From the NCBI GenBank assembly GCA_944363045.1, contig CALVTT010000001.1, forward strand, positions 1 through 64,000: 64,000 bases of DNA, in the 5' to 3' direction. Position 1 is the first letter of the stretch; the number at the start of each line of letters is the position of its first letter. The notes under the pieces are model-generated. The model was not told the DNA's origin. It saw nothing but the letters and a program-made list of their open reading frames with translations, and made no database searches. Source of the DNA: an uncultured Clostridia bacterium (GTDB taxonomy: Bacteria > Bacillota > Clostridia > Christensenellales > Borkfalkiaceae). Position numbers and translations under genes: made by a program. Shown here piece by piece: positions 24,093-34,763 of this stretch.

Positions 24093-24671
24093 ATGGGGAA
24101 ACAGGACATCATCGGCCGCATCTTGAGCGATGCCGAGGCGGAGGCCGCGGCGATCCTCAAAGAGGCGGAAGCGCGCGCGGAAGCCATCCGTAAAAACGCG
24201 GAGGACGGCGCGGAAAAAGAGCGCGAAAAGGCGCAGAAGGAGGCCGAAGGCAAGCGGCGCGCCCTGCTCGAAGGCAGGCGTGCGGCGGCGCGGCTGGATG
24301 CGCAGAAGATCGCCCTTTCCGGTAAGCGCCGCGTCATCGACGTCGTCTACGGCCGCGCGGAGGACAAGCTCTCCAAACTCGAAGAGCACGCCTCCCTCGC
24401 GCTCATCTCCTCCCTCCTCGAAGCGTATGCGGAGAAGGGGGACGAAGTCGTGCTCGCGGAGGGCTATCCCTTTACGGCGGGCGTCAAAAAACTTGCCGTC
24501 GTGCGCGACAGGGCGCTGAACGTGGCAGAAAAGGGCGCCAAGATCTCGGGCGGGGTCATTCTTAGGAATGCTTCCTGCGACCGCGACCTCTCCCTTTCCT
24601 CGCTCCTCGCGGCGGATAAAGAGGCGCACCAGGCGGAACTTGCGGGGATGCTCTTCCCCGGCGCAAAGTGA
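24093..24671 (+). CDS. ntpE: V-type ATPase peripheral stalk subunit E
   Basis: 192 residues: an N-terminal half of charged coiled coil (AEAEAAAILKEAEARAEAIRK) and a C-terminal globular domain (GGVILRNASCDRDLSLSSLL) of the vATP-synt_E family. It pairs with the G/H subunit to form the stator between the A/B head and subunit I. Twelve bases after subunit K, one base before subunit C. Confidence 0.9.
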   Translation: MGKQDIIGRILSDAEAEAAAILKEAEARAEAIRKNAEDGAEKEREKAQKEAEGKRRALLEGRRAAARLDAQKIALSGKRRVIDVVYGRAEDKLSKLEEHASLALISSLLEAYAEKGDEVVLAEGYPFTAGVKKLAVVRDRALNVAEKGAKISGGVILRNASCDRDLSLSSLLAADKEAHQAELAGMLFPGAK

Positions 24672-24672
24672 T

Positions 24673-25641
24673 ATGATGGACAGCGGTTTCACAAACGGCG
24701 TCATCGCCGTCAAAGAGAAGCGCCTCTTCGGGGAGCGCCTCGTCCGCTTCGCGGAAATGAGCGCGGAGGACGTCTTCCGCGCCCTTACGGAGGCGGGCTA
24801 CGGCTTTGGCGCCGCCTCCTCGGTGTATGAGTTCGAGGAGATGATCTTGGCGGAGGAGCGCGATCTCGACGCCTTCATCCGTACCTATGCGCCCTCCAAG
24901 GCGGAGCTCGAGTACTTCCTCGCCCCGCGCGATTTCCACAACGGCAAGGCGCTTCTGAAGGCGCACGCGTTGGGGAAGGACGCAACGGGGCTGCTCGCGC
25001 CCGACGGGCTCGTGCCCGCGGAGCGCATCGCTTCCTGCATCGAGGCGGGCGACTTTTCGCCCCTTTCGGGGGAGCTCAGAAAGGCGCTCGAAGAGGGCAA
25101 AGCGCTCCTCGACGAGAGCAAGGAGGGGGCGGGCGTTCAGCTCGGCGTCCTCTTCGAACGCGCGCTCTATGCGCATCTTGCAGCTTGCTGCACGAAAAAC
25201 CGCTCCTTGAAGAAGCTCATCGCCCGCCGCGCCGACACGGAGAACATCCTCTCCTATCTGCGCGCGCCCTCGAAGGAGGCGGCAGAGGCGCTGTATGTCG
25301 CGGGGGGCACGCTCTCCAAGGCAAAACTTGCGGGGCTGTTTTCTTCCGATGCCGACAAGGCGGAGCGCACGCTGAACGGCACGCCCTACGAGGCGCTCCT
25401 TCAAGAATGCTTTGCCGCCAAACGGGCGGGCAAGCCCCTCTCGGCGGCGGAAAAATCGGCGGACGATCTCGAGATGGACTTTTACCGCCACGCGCGTTAC
25501 AGCAAGGAGGGGCGCGATCCCTTCCTCCTCTACGTCATCCGCCGCCGCGCGGAGAACGCCGACGTGCGCATCCTTCTCGTGTGCCTTTTGGCGGGGATGA
25601 CTGCGGCGGAGATAAAAGTTCGCCTACGCGGCATTCTATAA
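24673..25641 (+). CDS. ntpC: V-type ATPase subunit C (d-type)
   Basis: 322 residues, the funnel-shaped adaptor between the proteolipid ring and the central stalk (vATP-synt_AC39 family). Helical repeats with YLRAPSKEAAEALYVAGG and a DPFLLYVIRRRAENADVRILL C-terminus are typical of NtpC/AhaC. Two successive ATG codons start the gene one base after subunit E, with no strong Shine-Dalgarno, so translation is probably coupled. Its TAA stop lies inside the left end (TATAACGC) of the inserted element at 25637-25893. Confidence 0.88.
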   Translation: MMDSGFTNGVIAVKEKRLFGERLVRFAEMSAEDVFRALTEAGYGFGAASSVYEFEEMILAEERDLDAFIRTYAPSKAELEYFLAPRDFHNGKALLKAHALGKDATGLLAPDGLVPAERIASCIEAGDFSPLSGELRKALEEGKALLDESKEGAGVQLGVLFERALYAHLAACCTKNRSLKKLIARRADTENILSYLRAPSKEAAEALYVAGGTLSKAKLAGLFSSDADKAERTLNGTPYEALLQECFAAKRAGKPLSAAEKSADDLEMDFYRHARYSKEGRDPFLLYVIRRRAENADVRILLVCLLAGMTAAEIKVRLRGIL

Positions 25642-25893
25642 CGCTTAAACGGGCGCGAAAAGCATATGCGTCGCAATACTTTGTCGGGCTGCGGCAACTT
25701 TCAGTCACTTACTCGTCGGAGCAAGGCGAATTTTGCGGGCGTCTGCCATAGGGCAAACGCCGCGCTTATAACGCCTGCTCCTCCTCTTCCCACAAATCTT
25801 TTGCTTCGCAAAATCTTTGCGGGATCCCTGTAAGCTCCCTCAAGTTTTCCTCGCCCTTCTCGTCTTGCTCGTATCTGCTTTCCGGGCGTTATA
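25637..25893. mobile_element. MITE-like inverted-repeat element inside the V-ATPase operon
   Basis: A 257-bp non-coding insert with TATAACGC at 25637-25644 and its complement GCGTTATA at 25886-25893. The terminal similarity continues imperfectly inward (GAAAAGCATATGCG at the left against GGAAAGCAGATACG at the right, reading inward). A third TATAACGC lies at 25767. Inside are a hairpin around GCGTCTGCC/GGGCAAACGC (25739-25760) and a TTTTGCTTCGCAAAA stem resembling sequence in the repeat region near 37960. It encodes no credible protein and separates genes that otherwise touch or overlap. Mobility is inferred from the inverted ends only; no target duplication was recognised. Confidence 0.55.
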
Positions 25894-25923
25894 CAGGGTA
25901 ACTCAATTTGATTCGGAGGTCAT

Positions 25924-26274
25924 ATGACCGGTAAAATGGCGATCGTCGGCGACGGCGACAGCATCATGGTATTTCAGGCGGCGGGCGTTTCGGCATTTGC
26001 CGCCGAAAACGAGAAGAAGGCGCGCGACATCCTTCGTAAGATCGCGAAGGACTACGAGGTCATCTTCCTCACCGAGGAATTGGCGCGCCCGCTCGCTGAT
26101 TTTTTGAAGCGGTTCGACGAGGCGCCCTATCCCGTCGTGCTCCCCATCCCATCGGGCAGGGGCAGCGACGGTTTGGGCGAGGAGCTCGTGAGGGGCGCGG
26201 CGGAGCGTGCGCTCGGCATCGACATCTTCTTCAACAACGGACCGCGTGAAGCATCCGAGGAGACTCATCAATGA
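25924..26274 (+). CDS. ntpG: V-type ATPase subunit F
   Basis: 116 residues, the small Rossmann-like central-stalk subunit (called F, or NtpG in Enterococcus) that binds subunit D and regulates the motor. [18 protein letters not shown] and [14 protein letters not shown] are family-typical. A clear GGAGG site seven bases upstream lies after the inserted element, so translation can start independently of subunit C. It overlaps subunit A by four bases. Confidence 0.9.
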   Translation: MTGKMAIVGDGDSIMVFQAAGVSAFAAENEKKARDILRKIAKDYEVIFLTEELARPLADFLKRFDEAPYPVVLPIPSGRGSDGLGEELVRGAAERALGIDIFFNNGPREASEETHQ

Positions 26275-28043
26275 GCAGTATAGGTAAAACGGTAAAGGTT
26301 TCGGGCCCCCTCATCATCGCAGAGGGCATGGCGGACGCCAAGATGTACGACGTCGTCCGCGTTTCCAAACTCGGCCTCATCGGCGAGATCATCGAAATGC
26401 GCGGCGACAGGGCGTCCGTGCAGGTCTATGAGGAGACGAGCGGCTTGGGTCCCGGGGAGGAGGTCGTCTCGACGGGCGAACCGCTCTCGGCGGAGCTCGG
26501 CCCCGGGCTCCTCACGGGCATCTTCGACGGCATCCAGCGCCCCTTGACAACGCTCTTTTTCAAGAGCGGCAACCGCATTTCGCGCGGCGTCTCCGTCAAC
26601 AGCCTCGACAGGGAGCGCAAGTGGCACTTCGTGCCCTCCGTCAAGGCGGGCGACGTCGTCGAGGAGGGCGACATCCTCGGCACCGTGCAGGAGACGGAGA
26701 TCGTCTCCCACCGCATCCTCGTGCCCAACGGCATGCACGGCAGGGTGACTTCTATTACGGAAGGGGACTTCACCATCACCGATACGGTGTGCGTCCTCCG
26801 CAACGAGGCGGGGGAGGAGAAGGTGTGCATGCTGCGCAAGTGGCCCGTCCGCAAGGGGAGGCCGTACCGCGAGAAGCTCTCGCCCACCCGCCTCATGGTC
26901 ACCGGCCAGCGCGTCATCGATACCCTCTTTCCCATTGCCCGCGGCGGCGTGGCTGCCGTGCCCGGGCCCTTCGGCAGCGGCAAGACGGTCGTGCAGCATC
27001 AGCTCGCCAAGTGGGCGGATGCCGACATCATCGTCTACGTCGGCTGCGGCGAGCGCGGCAACGAGATGACGGACGTCCTCAACGAATTCCCCGAGCTCAA
27101 GGACCCCAAGACGGGCGAACCCTTGATGAAGCGCACCGTGCTCATCGCCAACACTTCCGATATGCCCGTGGCGGCGCGCGAAGCCTCCATCTATACGGGC
27201 ATCACCATTGCGGAGTACTTCCGCGACATGGGCTATCACGTCGCCATCATGGCAGATTCCACCTCCCGCTGGGCAGAGGCGCTGCGCGAGATGAGCGGCC
27301 GCCTCGAAGAGATGCCGGGCGACGAGGGCTATCCCGCCTATCTTGCGAGCCGTCTCGCAGAATTTTATGAGCGCGCGGGCATCGTCAAGACGCTGGGGCG
27401 GGACGACCGTTCGGGCTCCGTCACGGCGATCGGCGCCGTGTCGCCTCCCGGCGGCGATCTGAGCGAGCCCGTCTCGCAGGCGACTCTTCGCATCGTCAAG
27501 GTGTTCTGGGGGCTCTCGGCTTCCCTTGCCTATAAGCGCCACTTCCCCGCCATCGATTGGCTCGTCAGCTATTCGCTCTATGCCGACAAGATGAAGGAGT
27601 GGTACGATGAAGAGGTGGGGCGCGATTTCCTCAGATCCCGCCAATTCGTGATGACGACGCTGCAGGAGGAGGCCGCCCTCGACGAGATCGTGCGCCTCGT
27701 GGGCATGGACGCCCTCTCCTCGCGCGACCGCCTCACGATGGAGACCGCCAAGATGATCCGCGAGGACTATCTCCACCAGAACGCCTTCCACGAGGTGGAT
27801 ACCTTCACCTCCATGAAAAAGCAGCTTCTGATGCTGCGCCTCATCTACGAATACCACCGCCTTGCGGGCGAGGCCATCGAGTCTTACGCGGACTTTTCCG
27901 ACATCCTCGCCTGCCCCTGCCGCGAGAAGATCGGCAGGGCGAAGTACATTCCCGAGGAGGAACTTTCTTCCTTCGATGAGATCTTCAGCGAGATGAACGC
28001 CGAACTCAAGGCGGTCGCACAGGGAGGGGAAGAGGATGTTTAA
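26271..28043 (+). CDS. ntpA: V-type ATPase catalytic subunit A
   Basis: 590 residues, the ATP-hydrolysing head subunit. Walker A is [10 protein letters not shown] (near residue 232), preceded by the A-type-specific non-homologous insert (about 110-200, with [13 protein letters not shown]). [51 protein letters not shown] and [13 protein letters not shown] are all diagnostic. ATGA overlap with subunit F and an 8-bp overlap with subunit B. Confidence 0.98.
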   Translation: MSSIGKTVKVSGPLIIAEGMADAKMYDVVRVSKLGLIGEIIEMRGDRASVQVYEETSGLGPGEEVVSTGEPLSAELGPGLLTGIFDGIQRPLTTLFFKSGNRISRGVSVNSLDRERKWHFVPSVKAGDVVEEGDILGTVQETEIVSHRILVPNGMHGRVTSITEGDFTITDTVCVLRNEAGEEKVCMLRKWPVRKGRPYREKLSPTRLMVTGQRVIDTLFPIARGGVAAVPGPFGSGKTVVQHQLAKWADADIIVYVGCGERGNEMTDVLNEFPELKDPKTGEPLMKRTVLIANTSDMPVAAREASIYTGITIAEYFRDMGYHVAIMADSTSRWAEALREMSGRLEEMPGDEGYPAYLASRLAEFYERAGIVKTLGRDDRSGSVTAIGAVSPPGGDLSEPVSQATLRIVKVFWGLSASLAYKRHFPAIDWLVSYSLYADKMKEWYDEEVGRDFLRSRQFVMTTLQEEAALDEIVRLVGMDALSSRDRLTMETAKMIREDYLHQNAFHEVDTFTSMKKQLLMLRLIYEYHRLAGEAIESYADFSDILACPCREKIGRAKYIPEEELSSFDEIFSEMNAELKAVAQGGEEDV

Positions 28044-29418
28044 GGAATATAAGACCATCCGCGAAGTCGTGGGGCCGCTGATGCTCGTCGAGGGCGTCGA
28101 GGGCGTCACCTACAACGAGCTCGTGGAGATCGTGGGAAAGGACGGGTCTCTGCGCCGCGGCAAGGTGCTGGAGATCGATAAAGACAAGGCCGTCGTGCAG
28201 CTCTTTGAAAATTCGCAAGGGTTGCAGATGTCCGAGAGCCGTGCGCGCTTTTTGGGCCATGCGCAGGAGCTCGCCGTCTCGCGCGATATGCTCGGCCGCG
28301 TCTTCGACGGCATGGGCAACCCCCGCGACGGGGGCGAAGCCGTGCTGCCCGAGAAGATGCTCGACATCAACGGCGAGCCCATCAACCCCGCCGCCCGCGA
28401 CTATCCCAACGAGTTCATCCAGACGGGCATCTCCGCCATCGACGGCCTCAACACCCTCGTGCGCGGCCAGAAGCTGCCCGTGTTCAGCATGAGCGGACTT
28501 CCTCACGCCGAGCTCGCCGCCCAGATCGCCCGCCAGGCCAAAGTGCGCTCGGGCGCAAGCGAATTTGCCGTCGTCTTCGCCGCCATCGGCATCACCTTCG
28601 AGGAGTCGCAGTACTTCGCCGAGGAATTCCGCCGCACGGGCGCCATCGAACGCACGGTGCTCTTTACCAACCTTGCAAACGACCCCGCCGTCGAGCGTAT
28701 CGCCACCCCCCGCCTCGCCCTCACCTGTGCGGAGTACCTCGCCTTCGACTGCGGTATGCACGTTCTCGTCATCATGACGGATATGACCAACTACGCGGAG
28801 GCGCTGCGCGAAGTGTCGGCGGCGCGGCGCGAAGTTCCGGGGCGAAGGGGCTATCCCGGCTATCTCTACACCGACCTTGCATCCCTCTACGAGCGCGCGG
28901 GCCGTATCCGCGGCTGCAAGGGCTCCATCACGCAGATCCCCATCCTCACCATGCCCGAGGACGACAAGACGCACCCCATCCCCGACCTCACGGGCTATAT
29001 CACCGAGGGGCAGATCATCCTCTCGCGCGATCTTTACAAGAAGGGCATCAACCCGCCCATCGACGTGCTGCCCTCCCTCTCCCGTTTGAAGGACAAGGGC
29101 ATCGGCGCGGGCAAGACGCGCGAGGACCACGCGGATACGCTGAACCAGCTCTTTGCCGCCTATGCGCGCGGCAAGGAGAGCAAGGAGCTCTCCGCCATCC
29201 TCGGCGAAGCCGCCCTCACCGAGACGGACAAGCTGTATGCAAAGTTTGCCGAGGAGTTTGAAAAGGAGTATCTCGGCCAGGGCTTCGAGACCGACCGCTC
29301 CATCGAGGAGACGCTCGATCTCGGCTGGAAGCTCCTTCGCATCCTGCCCGAGGGCGAGCTCAAGCGTATCCGCACGCAGTATATCGAAAAGTACCTGCAC
29401 GGCAAGGCGGAGGAGTAA
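28036..29418 (+). CDS. ntpB: V-type ATPase regulatory subunit B
   Basis: 460 residues, the non-catalytic head subunit. It lacks a canonical Walker A, as usual ([19 protein letters not shown]), and has [34 protein letters not shown] sequence ([15 protein letters not shown]) and [22 protein letters not shown]. It starts inside the end of subunit A and is followed after one base by subunit D. Confidence 0.98.
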   Translation: MFKEYKTIREVVGPLMLVEGVEGVTYNELVEIVGKDGSLRRGKVLEIDKDKAVVQLFENSQGLQMSESRARFLGHAQELAVSRDMLGRVFDGMGNPRDGGEAVLPEKMLDINGEPINPAARDYPNEFIQTGISAIDGLNTLVRGQKLPVFSMSGLPHAELAAQIARQAKVRSGASEFAVVFAAIGITFEESQYFAEEFRRTGAIERTVLFTNLANDPAVERIATPRLALTCAEYLAFDCGMHVLVIMTDMTNYAEALREVSAARREVPGRRGYPGYLYTDLASLYERAGRIRGCKGSITQIPILTMPEDDKTHPIPDLTGYITEGQIILSRDLYKKGINPPIDVLPSLSRLKDKGIGAGKTREDHADTLNQLFAAYARGKESKELSAILGEAALTETDKLYAKFAEEFEKEYLGQGFETDRSIEETLDLGWKLLRILPEGELKRIRTQYIEKYLHGKAEE

Positions 29419-29419
29419 G

Positions 29420-30040
29420 ATGGCAAGGCTCAACGTCAACCCCACGCGCATGGAGCTGAAAAAGCTCAAGGCGCGCCTTGCGACTGCCGTGCGCGGGCAC
29501 AAGCTCTTAAAGGATAAATCGGACGAGATGATCCGCCGCTTCACCGTGATGGCGCGCGAAAACCTTGCCCTCCGCCGCGAGGTAGAGGGGGAGTTGGTGC
29601 GCGTTTTGGGGCAGTTCCAGGTGGCGCGTTCGGTGACGCCCGCCTACCGTGCCGAGGCAGCCTTTGCGCTGCCCGCCGCTGCGGTGAACGCCGAGTGCTC
29701 CGTCACAAGCGTGATGGGGCTCGACGTTCCCAAGATCGAGCTTTCCCAAAGCGGCGGCGCGGGGCTCCCGTACGCCTACTTCGAGATCACGAGCGAGGCG
29801 GACTACTCGGTGAGCATGGCGGCGGCGCTCCTGCCTAAACTCGTGCGCCTTGCCGAGGTAGAAAAGGCGGTGAGGATGCTCGCCGACGAGATCGAACGCA
29901 ACAAGCGGCGCGTCAACGCGCTCGAATATGTCATGATCCCCCAGCTCGAGGAGACCATCGCCTATATCCGCGAGAAATTGAGCGAGAACGAGCGCGCCGC
30001 GCTCGTGCGCATCATGAAGGTCAAGGGCAAGCAGCAATAA
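29420..30040 (+). CDS. ntpD: V-type ATPase central stalk subunit D
   Basis: 206 residues, two long helices forming the rotor shaft: N-terminal MARLNVNPTRMELKKLKARL and C-terminal RRVNALEYVMIPQLEETIAYI are signature segments of the family. Last gene of the operon (order H-I-K-E-C-F-A-B-D, as in other Gram-positive Na+-type V-ATPases), followed by a terminator. Confidence 0.97.
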   Translation: MARLNVNPTRMELKKLKARLATAVRGHKLLKDKSDEMIRRFTVMARENLALRREVEGELVRVLGQFQVARSVTPAYRAEAAFALPAAAVNAECSVTSVMGLDVPKIELSQSGGAGLPYAYFEITSEADYSVSMAAALLPKLVRLAEVEKAVRMLADEIERNKRRVNALEYVMIPQLEETIAYIREKLSENERAALVRIMKVKGKQQ

Positions 30041-30060
30041 CGCCGAAATAAGGCCTATTT

Positions 30061-30095
30061 CCCGTCCGCCGTTTGAAAGCGGGCGGGATTTTTAT
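30061..30095 (+). terminator. Terminator of the V-type ATPase operon
   Basis: CCCGTCCGC (30061-30069) pairs with GCGGGCGGG (30079-30087), followed by ATTTTTATT. Confidence 0.85.
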
Positions 30096-30113
30096 TCTTT
30101 CGCCGCTCCCTGC

Positions 30114-30142
30114 TTGATTTTTTGCCCGATTTGGTATATAAT
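30114..30142 (+). promoter_or_regulatory. Promoter of fprA-rubredoxin
   Basis: TTGATT (30114-30119), 17 nt, TATAAT (30137-30142). Confidence 0.85.
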
Positions 30143-30190
30143 AAGAGAAAACAGTTCAAATGCGCCTGCGGGCGCTTTGCGGAGGATATC

Positions 30191-31387
30191 ATGTACAATA
30201 CTGCGGCCATTGCCGAAGATCTTTTCTACGTCGGCGCGAGCGACAGGCGGCTCTCCCTCTTCGAGAACGTCTATCCCGTCCCGCGCGGCGCATCTTACAA
30301 TTCCTATCTTCTCCTGGACGAGAAGACCGTCCTCTTCGACACCGTCGATCACGCCGTCTCCGAACAGTTCCTCGAGAATGTGGAACACGTTTTAGGGGGC
30401 AGGGCGCTCGACTACGTCGTCATCCATCACATGGAGCCCGACCATTCCTCGACGCTCTCCGAAGTGCTCTTGCGTTATCCCGGAGCCAAGATCGTCTGCA
30501 ATCAGAAGATCGACGGCATGCTGAAAAATTACGGCTGCTGCGCGGGCGAAAAGCTGCTTATGAAGGAGGGGGACGAGCTTATAACGGGCAGCCACACCTT
30601 GAAGTTCGTCTTTGCGCCCATGGTGCACTGGCCGGAAGTGATGATGAGCTTCGACTTGAAGACGGGCGCGCTCTTTTCGGCGGACGCCTTCGGCACTTTC
30701 GGAGCGCTGGGCGGCAGCCTTTGGGCGGATCGAGTGGACTTTGAACACGACTTTTTGGACGATGCGCGGAGATACTACATCAATATCGTCGGCAAGTACG
30801 GCGTGCAGGTGCAGAGCGTGCTCAAAAAGGCGGCGGGGCTGAACATCAACTATCTCTTCCCCCTGCACGGGCCGCTGTGGAGGGAAAACATCGGCTGGTT
30901 CGTGGAAAAGTACCTCACCTGGAGCAGCTATACGCCCGAGGAGAAGGGGGTGCTCGTCGTCTACGGCAGCATCTACGGCCATACGGCGAACGCGGCGGAG
31001 ATCGTCGCCTCCCGCCTGGCGGAAAAGGGCGTCAAAGTCAAGGTGTACGACGCTTCGATGACCGACCTTTCCCTGCTCGTTTCGGAGGCCTTCCGCTATT
31101 CGCACGTCGTCTTCGCTTCGGCGACCTACAATAACGGTATCTTCGTGAAGATGGAGCAGTTCTTGTCCGACCTCAAGGCGCACGCCTTCCAGAACCGCGC
31201 CTATGCCGTCATCGAGAACGGCTCGTGGGCGCCGCAGGCGGGCGCGCTGATGGAAGGGGAGCTCGCCTCCTTCAAGAACATGAAAAAGTTGGGCGAAAAG
31301 GTGACGCTGCTCTCCTCCGTCAAAGAGGAGACGCGCGAAAAACTGTTGGCGCTTGCCGACCTCGTTGCCGAGGACGTGAAGGCATAA
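30191..31387 (+). CDS. fprA: Flavodiiron protein (FprA-type)
   Basis: Cytoplasmic enzyme that reduces O2 to water (and in some members NO), protecting anaerobes. 398 residues: an N-terminal beta-lactamase-like diiron domain with HHMEPDHSS (H80-x-E82-x-D84-H85), MVHWPEVMM and the SADAFGTFGAL and LFPLHGP ligand loops, then a flavodoxin domain with the FMN loop VYGSIYGHTANAA and SATYNNG. The ATG follows GGAGG. Rubredoxin, its likely electron donor, is the next gene. Confidence 0.96.
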   Translation: MYNTAAIAEDLFYVGASDRRLSLFENVYPVPRGASYNSYLLLDEKTVLFDTVDHAVSEQFLENVEHVLGGRALDYVVIHHMEPDHSSTLSEVLLRYPGAKIVCNQKIDGMLKNYGCCAGEKLLMKEGDELITGSHTLKFVFAPMVHWPEVMMSFDLKTGALFSADAFGTFGALGGSLWADRVDFEHDFLDDARRYYINIVGKYGVQVQSVLKKAAGLNINYLFPLHGPLWRENIGWFVEKYLTWSSYTPEEKGVLVVYGSIYGHTANAAEIVASRLAEKGVKVKVYDASMTDLSLLVSEAFRYSHVVFASATYNNGIFVKMEQFLSDLKAHAFQNRAYAVIENGSWAPQAGALMEGELASFKNMKKLGEKVTLLSSVKEETREKLLALADLVAEDVKA

Positions 31388-31447
31388 CGCCTTATAAAGG
31401 GATCAGGGCGCGGATGCGCCAAAAAATAAAGCAAGGAGTAAAACACT

Positions 31448-31603
31448 ATGAAGTATGTATGCACGGTCTGCGGCTATGTCTACGACGAGGAAACGGGCGA
31501 TCCCGATAACGGCATCGCGCCTGGCACCCTGTGGAAGGATGTCCCCGATGACTTCACCTGCCCGCTCTGCGGCGTAGGCAAGGACGATTTTTCCGCCGAA
31601 TAA
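31448..31603 (+). CDS. Rubredoxin
   Basis: A 51-residue iron protein with the four iron-binding cysteines C5, C8, C38 and C41 in CTVCGY and CPLCGV, and the family motif [10 protein letters not shown]. It carries electrons, most likely to the flavodiiron protein encoded 60 bases upstream. The ATG follows AAGGAG. Confidence 0.98.
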   Translation: MKYVCTVCGYVYDEETGDPDNGIAPGTLWKDVPDDFTCPLCGVGKDDFSAE

Positions 31604-31615
31604 GGCAGGAAACGC

Positions 31616-31645
31616 GCGGGCTTCCTTTGGGAGCCCGCTTTTTTT
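31616..31645 (+). terminator. Terminator of fprA-rubredoxin
   Basis: GCGGGCTTCC / GGAGCCCGC stem followed by seven T residues. Confidence 0.92.
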
Positions 31646-31710
31646 GAAAAGACGGGGGAACGGGAGGGGAAGCTTTCCTCATCTTCCATGAAAACACATA
31701 CGCACTTTGT

Positions 31711-31739
31711 TTGAAAAAGGGCAAAGCGTGTGATATATT
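31711..31739 (+). promoter_or_regulatory. Promoter of lon
   Basis: TTGAAA (31711-31716), 17 nt, TATATT (31734-31739). No CIRCE or CtsR heat-shock operator is visible around it. Confidence 0.75.
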
Positions 31740-31823
31740 GATAAGGCAGCATCTTGTATGCGGCCGAGAAGCGCCCCTTTCCGCGCGAAGAGGGCGGCTC
31801 TTCATAAGAAAAAGGAGGAAGTC

Positions 31824-34145
31824 ATGGCAGAAAATAAGATAAGAACGCTCATCCTCTCCGTCGTTCCCATGCGCACGCAGGTCGTGTTTCCCGATCTCTC
31901 CGTCGCCTTTGACGCGGGGCGCGGCATCTCGCTTGCCGCCGTCGAGCGCGCCAACTTCAACGATAAACTCATCTTTTTGACCAAACAGAAGGACGGCCGG
32001 GAGGAAGTCCCCGGCGAGGACGGCCTTTTCTTCGTGGGCACGGTGGCGCGCGTCCGCCAGGTGACGAGGCTCCCCGGCGACCGCATCCGCGTCTTTGCCA
32101 GCACGCTCTATAGGGCCCGCGCGCGCGATTTCCGCATCGAGGACGGCTATATCTACGCCGTCACCGACGAGCTCACCACCATCCACGGCGATCCCACGCT
32201 GGAGGAGGCGTACTTCCGCACCGCCAAAGAGCTTGTAAAGGACGTCGTGCAGGCGGACGGCAAGATCTCGCAGGAAGTGGACGGGCGGCTCGCGACCATC
32301 GGCGACATCGACGAGTACATCAACGTCTGTGTCTATAATATGCGCATCCGCGAGGAGGTCAAACAGCAGCTTTTGGAAGAGACCCGCCTTGTGGAGCGCC
32401 TTAAGCTCTTTGAGCGCTGCCTCAACGACGAGCTGGAAATTTCCCGCCTCGAGCGCAAGATCGCCCAGGACGTGAGGAAAAATATCGACCAGTCGCAGAA
32501 GGAGTATTACCTCCGCGAACAGCTCAAGGCCATCCACGCCGAGCTCGGCGACGACGTCGAGGAGAATGCCCGCCTGCGCGAAAAACTGCTTGCAAAACAC
32601 CTTCCCAAAGAGGTGGAGGACAAGGCGATGGCGGAGCTCGCCCGCATGGACAAGATGCCCGCCTCCTCGCCCGAATATACCGTTCTGCGCAACTATGCCG
32701 ATTGGCTCATCGACCTTCCCTGGACGGAGGAGACCACGGACACCGAGTCGCTCGCGGACGTTGAAAAGGTCCTCAACGACGATCACTACGGGCTGGAAAA
32801 GATCAAGGAGCGCGTCGTTGAGTATCTCGCCGTCTTAAAGCTGACGGGGGAATTGAAGGCGCCCATCTTGTGCCTCGTCGGCCCGCCCGGCGTGGGCAAG
32901 ACGAGCATCGCCAAGTCGGTGGCGCGGGCGCTGGGCAGAAAGTTCGTGCGCATGAGCCTGGGCGGCCTCAAAGACGAGGCGGAGATCCGCGGCCACAGGC
33001 GCACCTACATCGGCGCCATGCCGGGGCGCATCCTCTACGAGATGAAGAACGCGGGCTCCATAAACCCCGTCTTCCTCCTCGACGAGGTGGACAAGATCTC
33101 CATGGACCTGCGCGGCGACCCCGCCAGCGCCCTTTTGGAAGTTTTAGACCCCGAGCAAAATTCCACTTTCCGCGACAGGTACCTCGAAGTTCCCTATGAT
33201 CTGAGCAAGGTGATGTTCATCGCGACCGCCAACACGCTCGACACCATCCCCGGGCCTTTGCGCGACAGGATGGAGATCATCGAGCTCTCGGGCTATACCC
33301 CGCAGGAGAAGGAGGAGATCGCCAAGCGCTATCTCGTGCCCAAGAAGCGCAAAGAGAACGGCCTCACCGAGGAAAACCTGCGCATCACCGACGGGGCGAT
33401 CGGCGAGATGATCGACGGCTACACGATGGAGGCGGGCGTGCGTTCTTTGGAGCGCACCATCGGCACCGTCTGCCGCAAGGCCGCTGTGCGCATCGCCAAG
33501 GACGAGGAGAAGAAGGGCATCACCGTCACACGGCAGAATCTTGAAAAGTTTTTGGGCGCCAAGCGCTTTTTGCGCGACGAGGAGATGCGCGAAAAGGACG
33601 AAGTGGGCGCCGCCACCGGGCTTGCCTGGACGGCGGTGGGGGGCGCGACGCTCACCATCGAAGTCTCCGCCATGCAGGGCAAGGGGGATATCTTGCTCAC
33701 GGGCAAGCTGGGCGACGTGATGAAGGAGTCCGCCCGTGCCGCCATCAGCTATATCCGCGCCCATGCCGAAAAGTACGGCATCGACGAGGAGGAGTTCGAG
33801 AAGAAGGATATCCACATCCATATCCCCGAGGGGGCGACCCCCAAGGACGGCCCCAGCGCGGGCATCACCATGGCGACAGCCATCCTCTCCGCCTTCACCA
33901 ATCACCCCGTTCGGCGCGACGTCGCCATGACGGGGGAGATCACCCTGCGCGGCAAGGTGCTGCCCATCGGCGGGCTCAAAGAGAAGGCGCTCGCCGCCAA
34001 CCGCATCGGCATCAAGAACGTCATCATCCCCGAGGAGAACAAGAAGGACGTCGAGGAGATCCCCGAGGCCGTGCGCAAGAACATCAACTTTATCTGCGTC
34101 AACAATGTAGACGAAGTGTTCCACAACGCCGTCGAGGGGCTTTAA
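31824..34145 (+). CDS. lon: ATP-dependent protease Lon (LonA)
   Basis: Cytoplasmic AAA+ protease that degrades misfolded and regulatory proteins. 773 residues: N-terminal LAN domain (to about 200), coiled coil, Walker [10 protein letters not shown] near 353, Walker [10 protein letters not shown], and a C-terminal protease with catalytic Ser (PKDGPSAGI, about 678) and the Lys of GGLKEK (about 721). The ATG at 31824 follows AAAGGAGGAA. EngB follows 42 bases later, as in Bacillus. Confidence 0.97.
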   Translation: MAENKIRTLILSVVPMRTQVVFPDLSVAFDAGRGISLAAVERANFNDKLIFLTKQKDGREEVPGEDGLFFVGTVARVRQVTRLPGDRIRVFASTLYRARARDFRIEDGYIYAVTDELTTIHGDPTLEEAYFRTAKELVKDVVQADGKISQEVDGRLATIGDIDEYINVCVYNMRIREEVKQQLLEETRLVERLKLFERCLNDELEISRLERKIAQDVRKNIDQSQKEYYLREQLKAIHAELGDDVEENARLREKLLAKHLPKEVEDKAMAELARMDKMPASSPEYTVLRNYADWLIDLPWTEETTDTESLADVEKVLNDDHYGLEKIKERVVEYLAVLKLTGELKAPILCLVGPPGVGKTSIAKSVARALGRKFVRMSLGGLKDEAEIRGHRRTYIGAMPGRILYEMKNAGSINPVFLLDEVDKISMDLRGDPASALLEVLDPEQNSTFRDRYLEVPYDLSKVMFIATANTLDTIPGPLRDRMEIIELSGYTPQEKEEIAKRYLVPKKRKENGLTEENLRITDGAIGEMIDGYTMEAGVRSLERTIGTVCRKAAVRIAKDEEKKGITVTRQNLEKFLGAKRFLRDEEMREKDEVGAATGLAWTAVGGATLTIEVSAMQGKGDILLTGKLGDVMKESARAAISYIRAHAEKYGIDEEEFEKKDIHIHIPEGATPKDGPSAGITMATAILSAFTNHPVRRDVAMTGEITLRGKVLPIGGLKEKALAANRIGIKNVIIPEENKKDVEEIPEAVRKNINFICVNNVDEVFHNAVEGL

Positions 34146-34187
34146 CGCCCTTCGCCCGAGGGCAAATAAAACGAGAAGGAGGCTCCT

Positions 34188-34763
34188 ATGGAGATCAAAG
34201 AGGCAAAATTTTTGAAGTCCGCTGCCGAAGTGGGCGGCTTTCTGCGCCCCGAGCGCCCCATGATCGCCGTCTGCGGCAGGAGCAACGCGGGCAAGAGCTC
34301 GCTCATCAACATGCTGGCAAACCGCAAAAACCTCGCCAAGACGAGCGCCGCTCCCGGCAGGACGCGCCTTGTCAACTACTTCGACTTCGGCGCCTTCTGG
34401 CTCGCCGACCTCCCCGGCTACGGCTATGCCGCCGTCTCGCGCGATGAAAAGGCGCGCTGGGGCAGGACGCTCGACGCCTTCTTCGCAAAAAAGGAGGACA
34501 TCCGCCATGTGTTCCTCCTCATCGACATCCGCCGCGATCCCTCGGGCGACGATCTGCAGCTCGTCGACTTTTTGAACTACAACATCATCCCCTTTTCCGT
34601 CATCGCCACCAAGAGCGATAAGCTCTCGCGCATGAAGACAAGGGAAAGAAGGCGGGCGATCGCCAATGCTTTCGGCCTCGGCGAGGGCAACGTCGCCGTC
34701 GTTTCCTCGCTTACGGGCGAGGGCAGGGAGGAGCTGCTCACCCGCATCGCCGCCCTGTTGTAA
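34188..34763 (+). CDS. engB: Ribosome biogenesis GTPase EngB (YsxC)
   Basis: 191 residues, essential GTPase of 50S assembly. G1 GRSNAGKSS (about 30), G2 region SAAPGRTRLVNYF, G3 DLPGYGYA, G4 TKSDKL, all typical. Directly downstream of lon, the common Firmicute arrangement. Ribosome binding site GAAGGAGG. Confidence 0.96.
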   Translation: MEIKEAKFLKSAAEVGGFLRPERPMIAVCGRSNAGKSSLINMLANRKNLAKTSAAPGRTRLVNYFDFGAFWLADLPGYGYAAVSRDEKARWGRTLDAFFAKKEDIRHVFLLIDIRRDPSGDDLQLVDFLNYNIIPFSVIATKSDKLSRMKTRERRRAIANAFGLGEGNVAVVSSLTGEGREELLTRIAALL

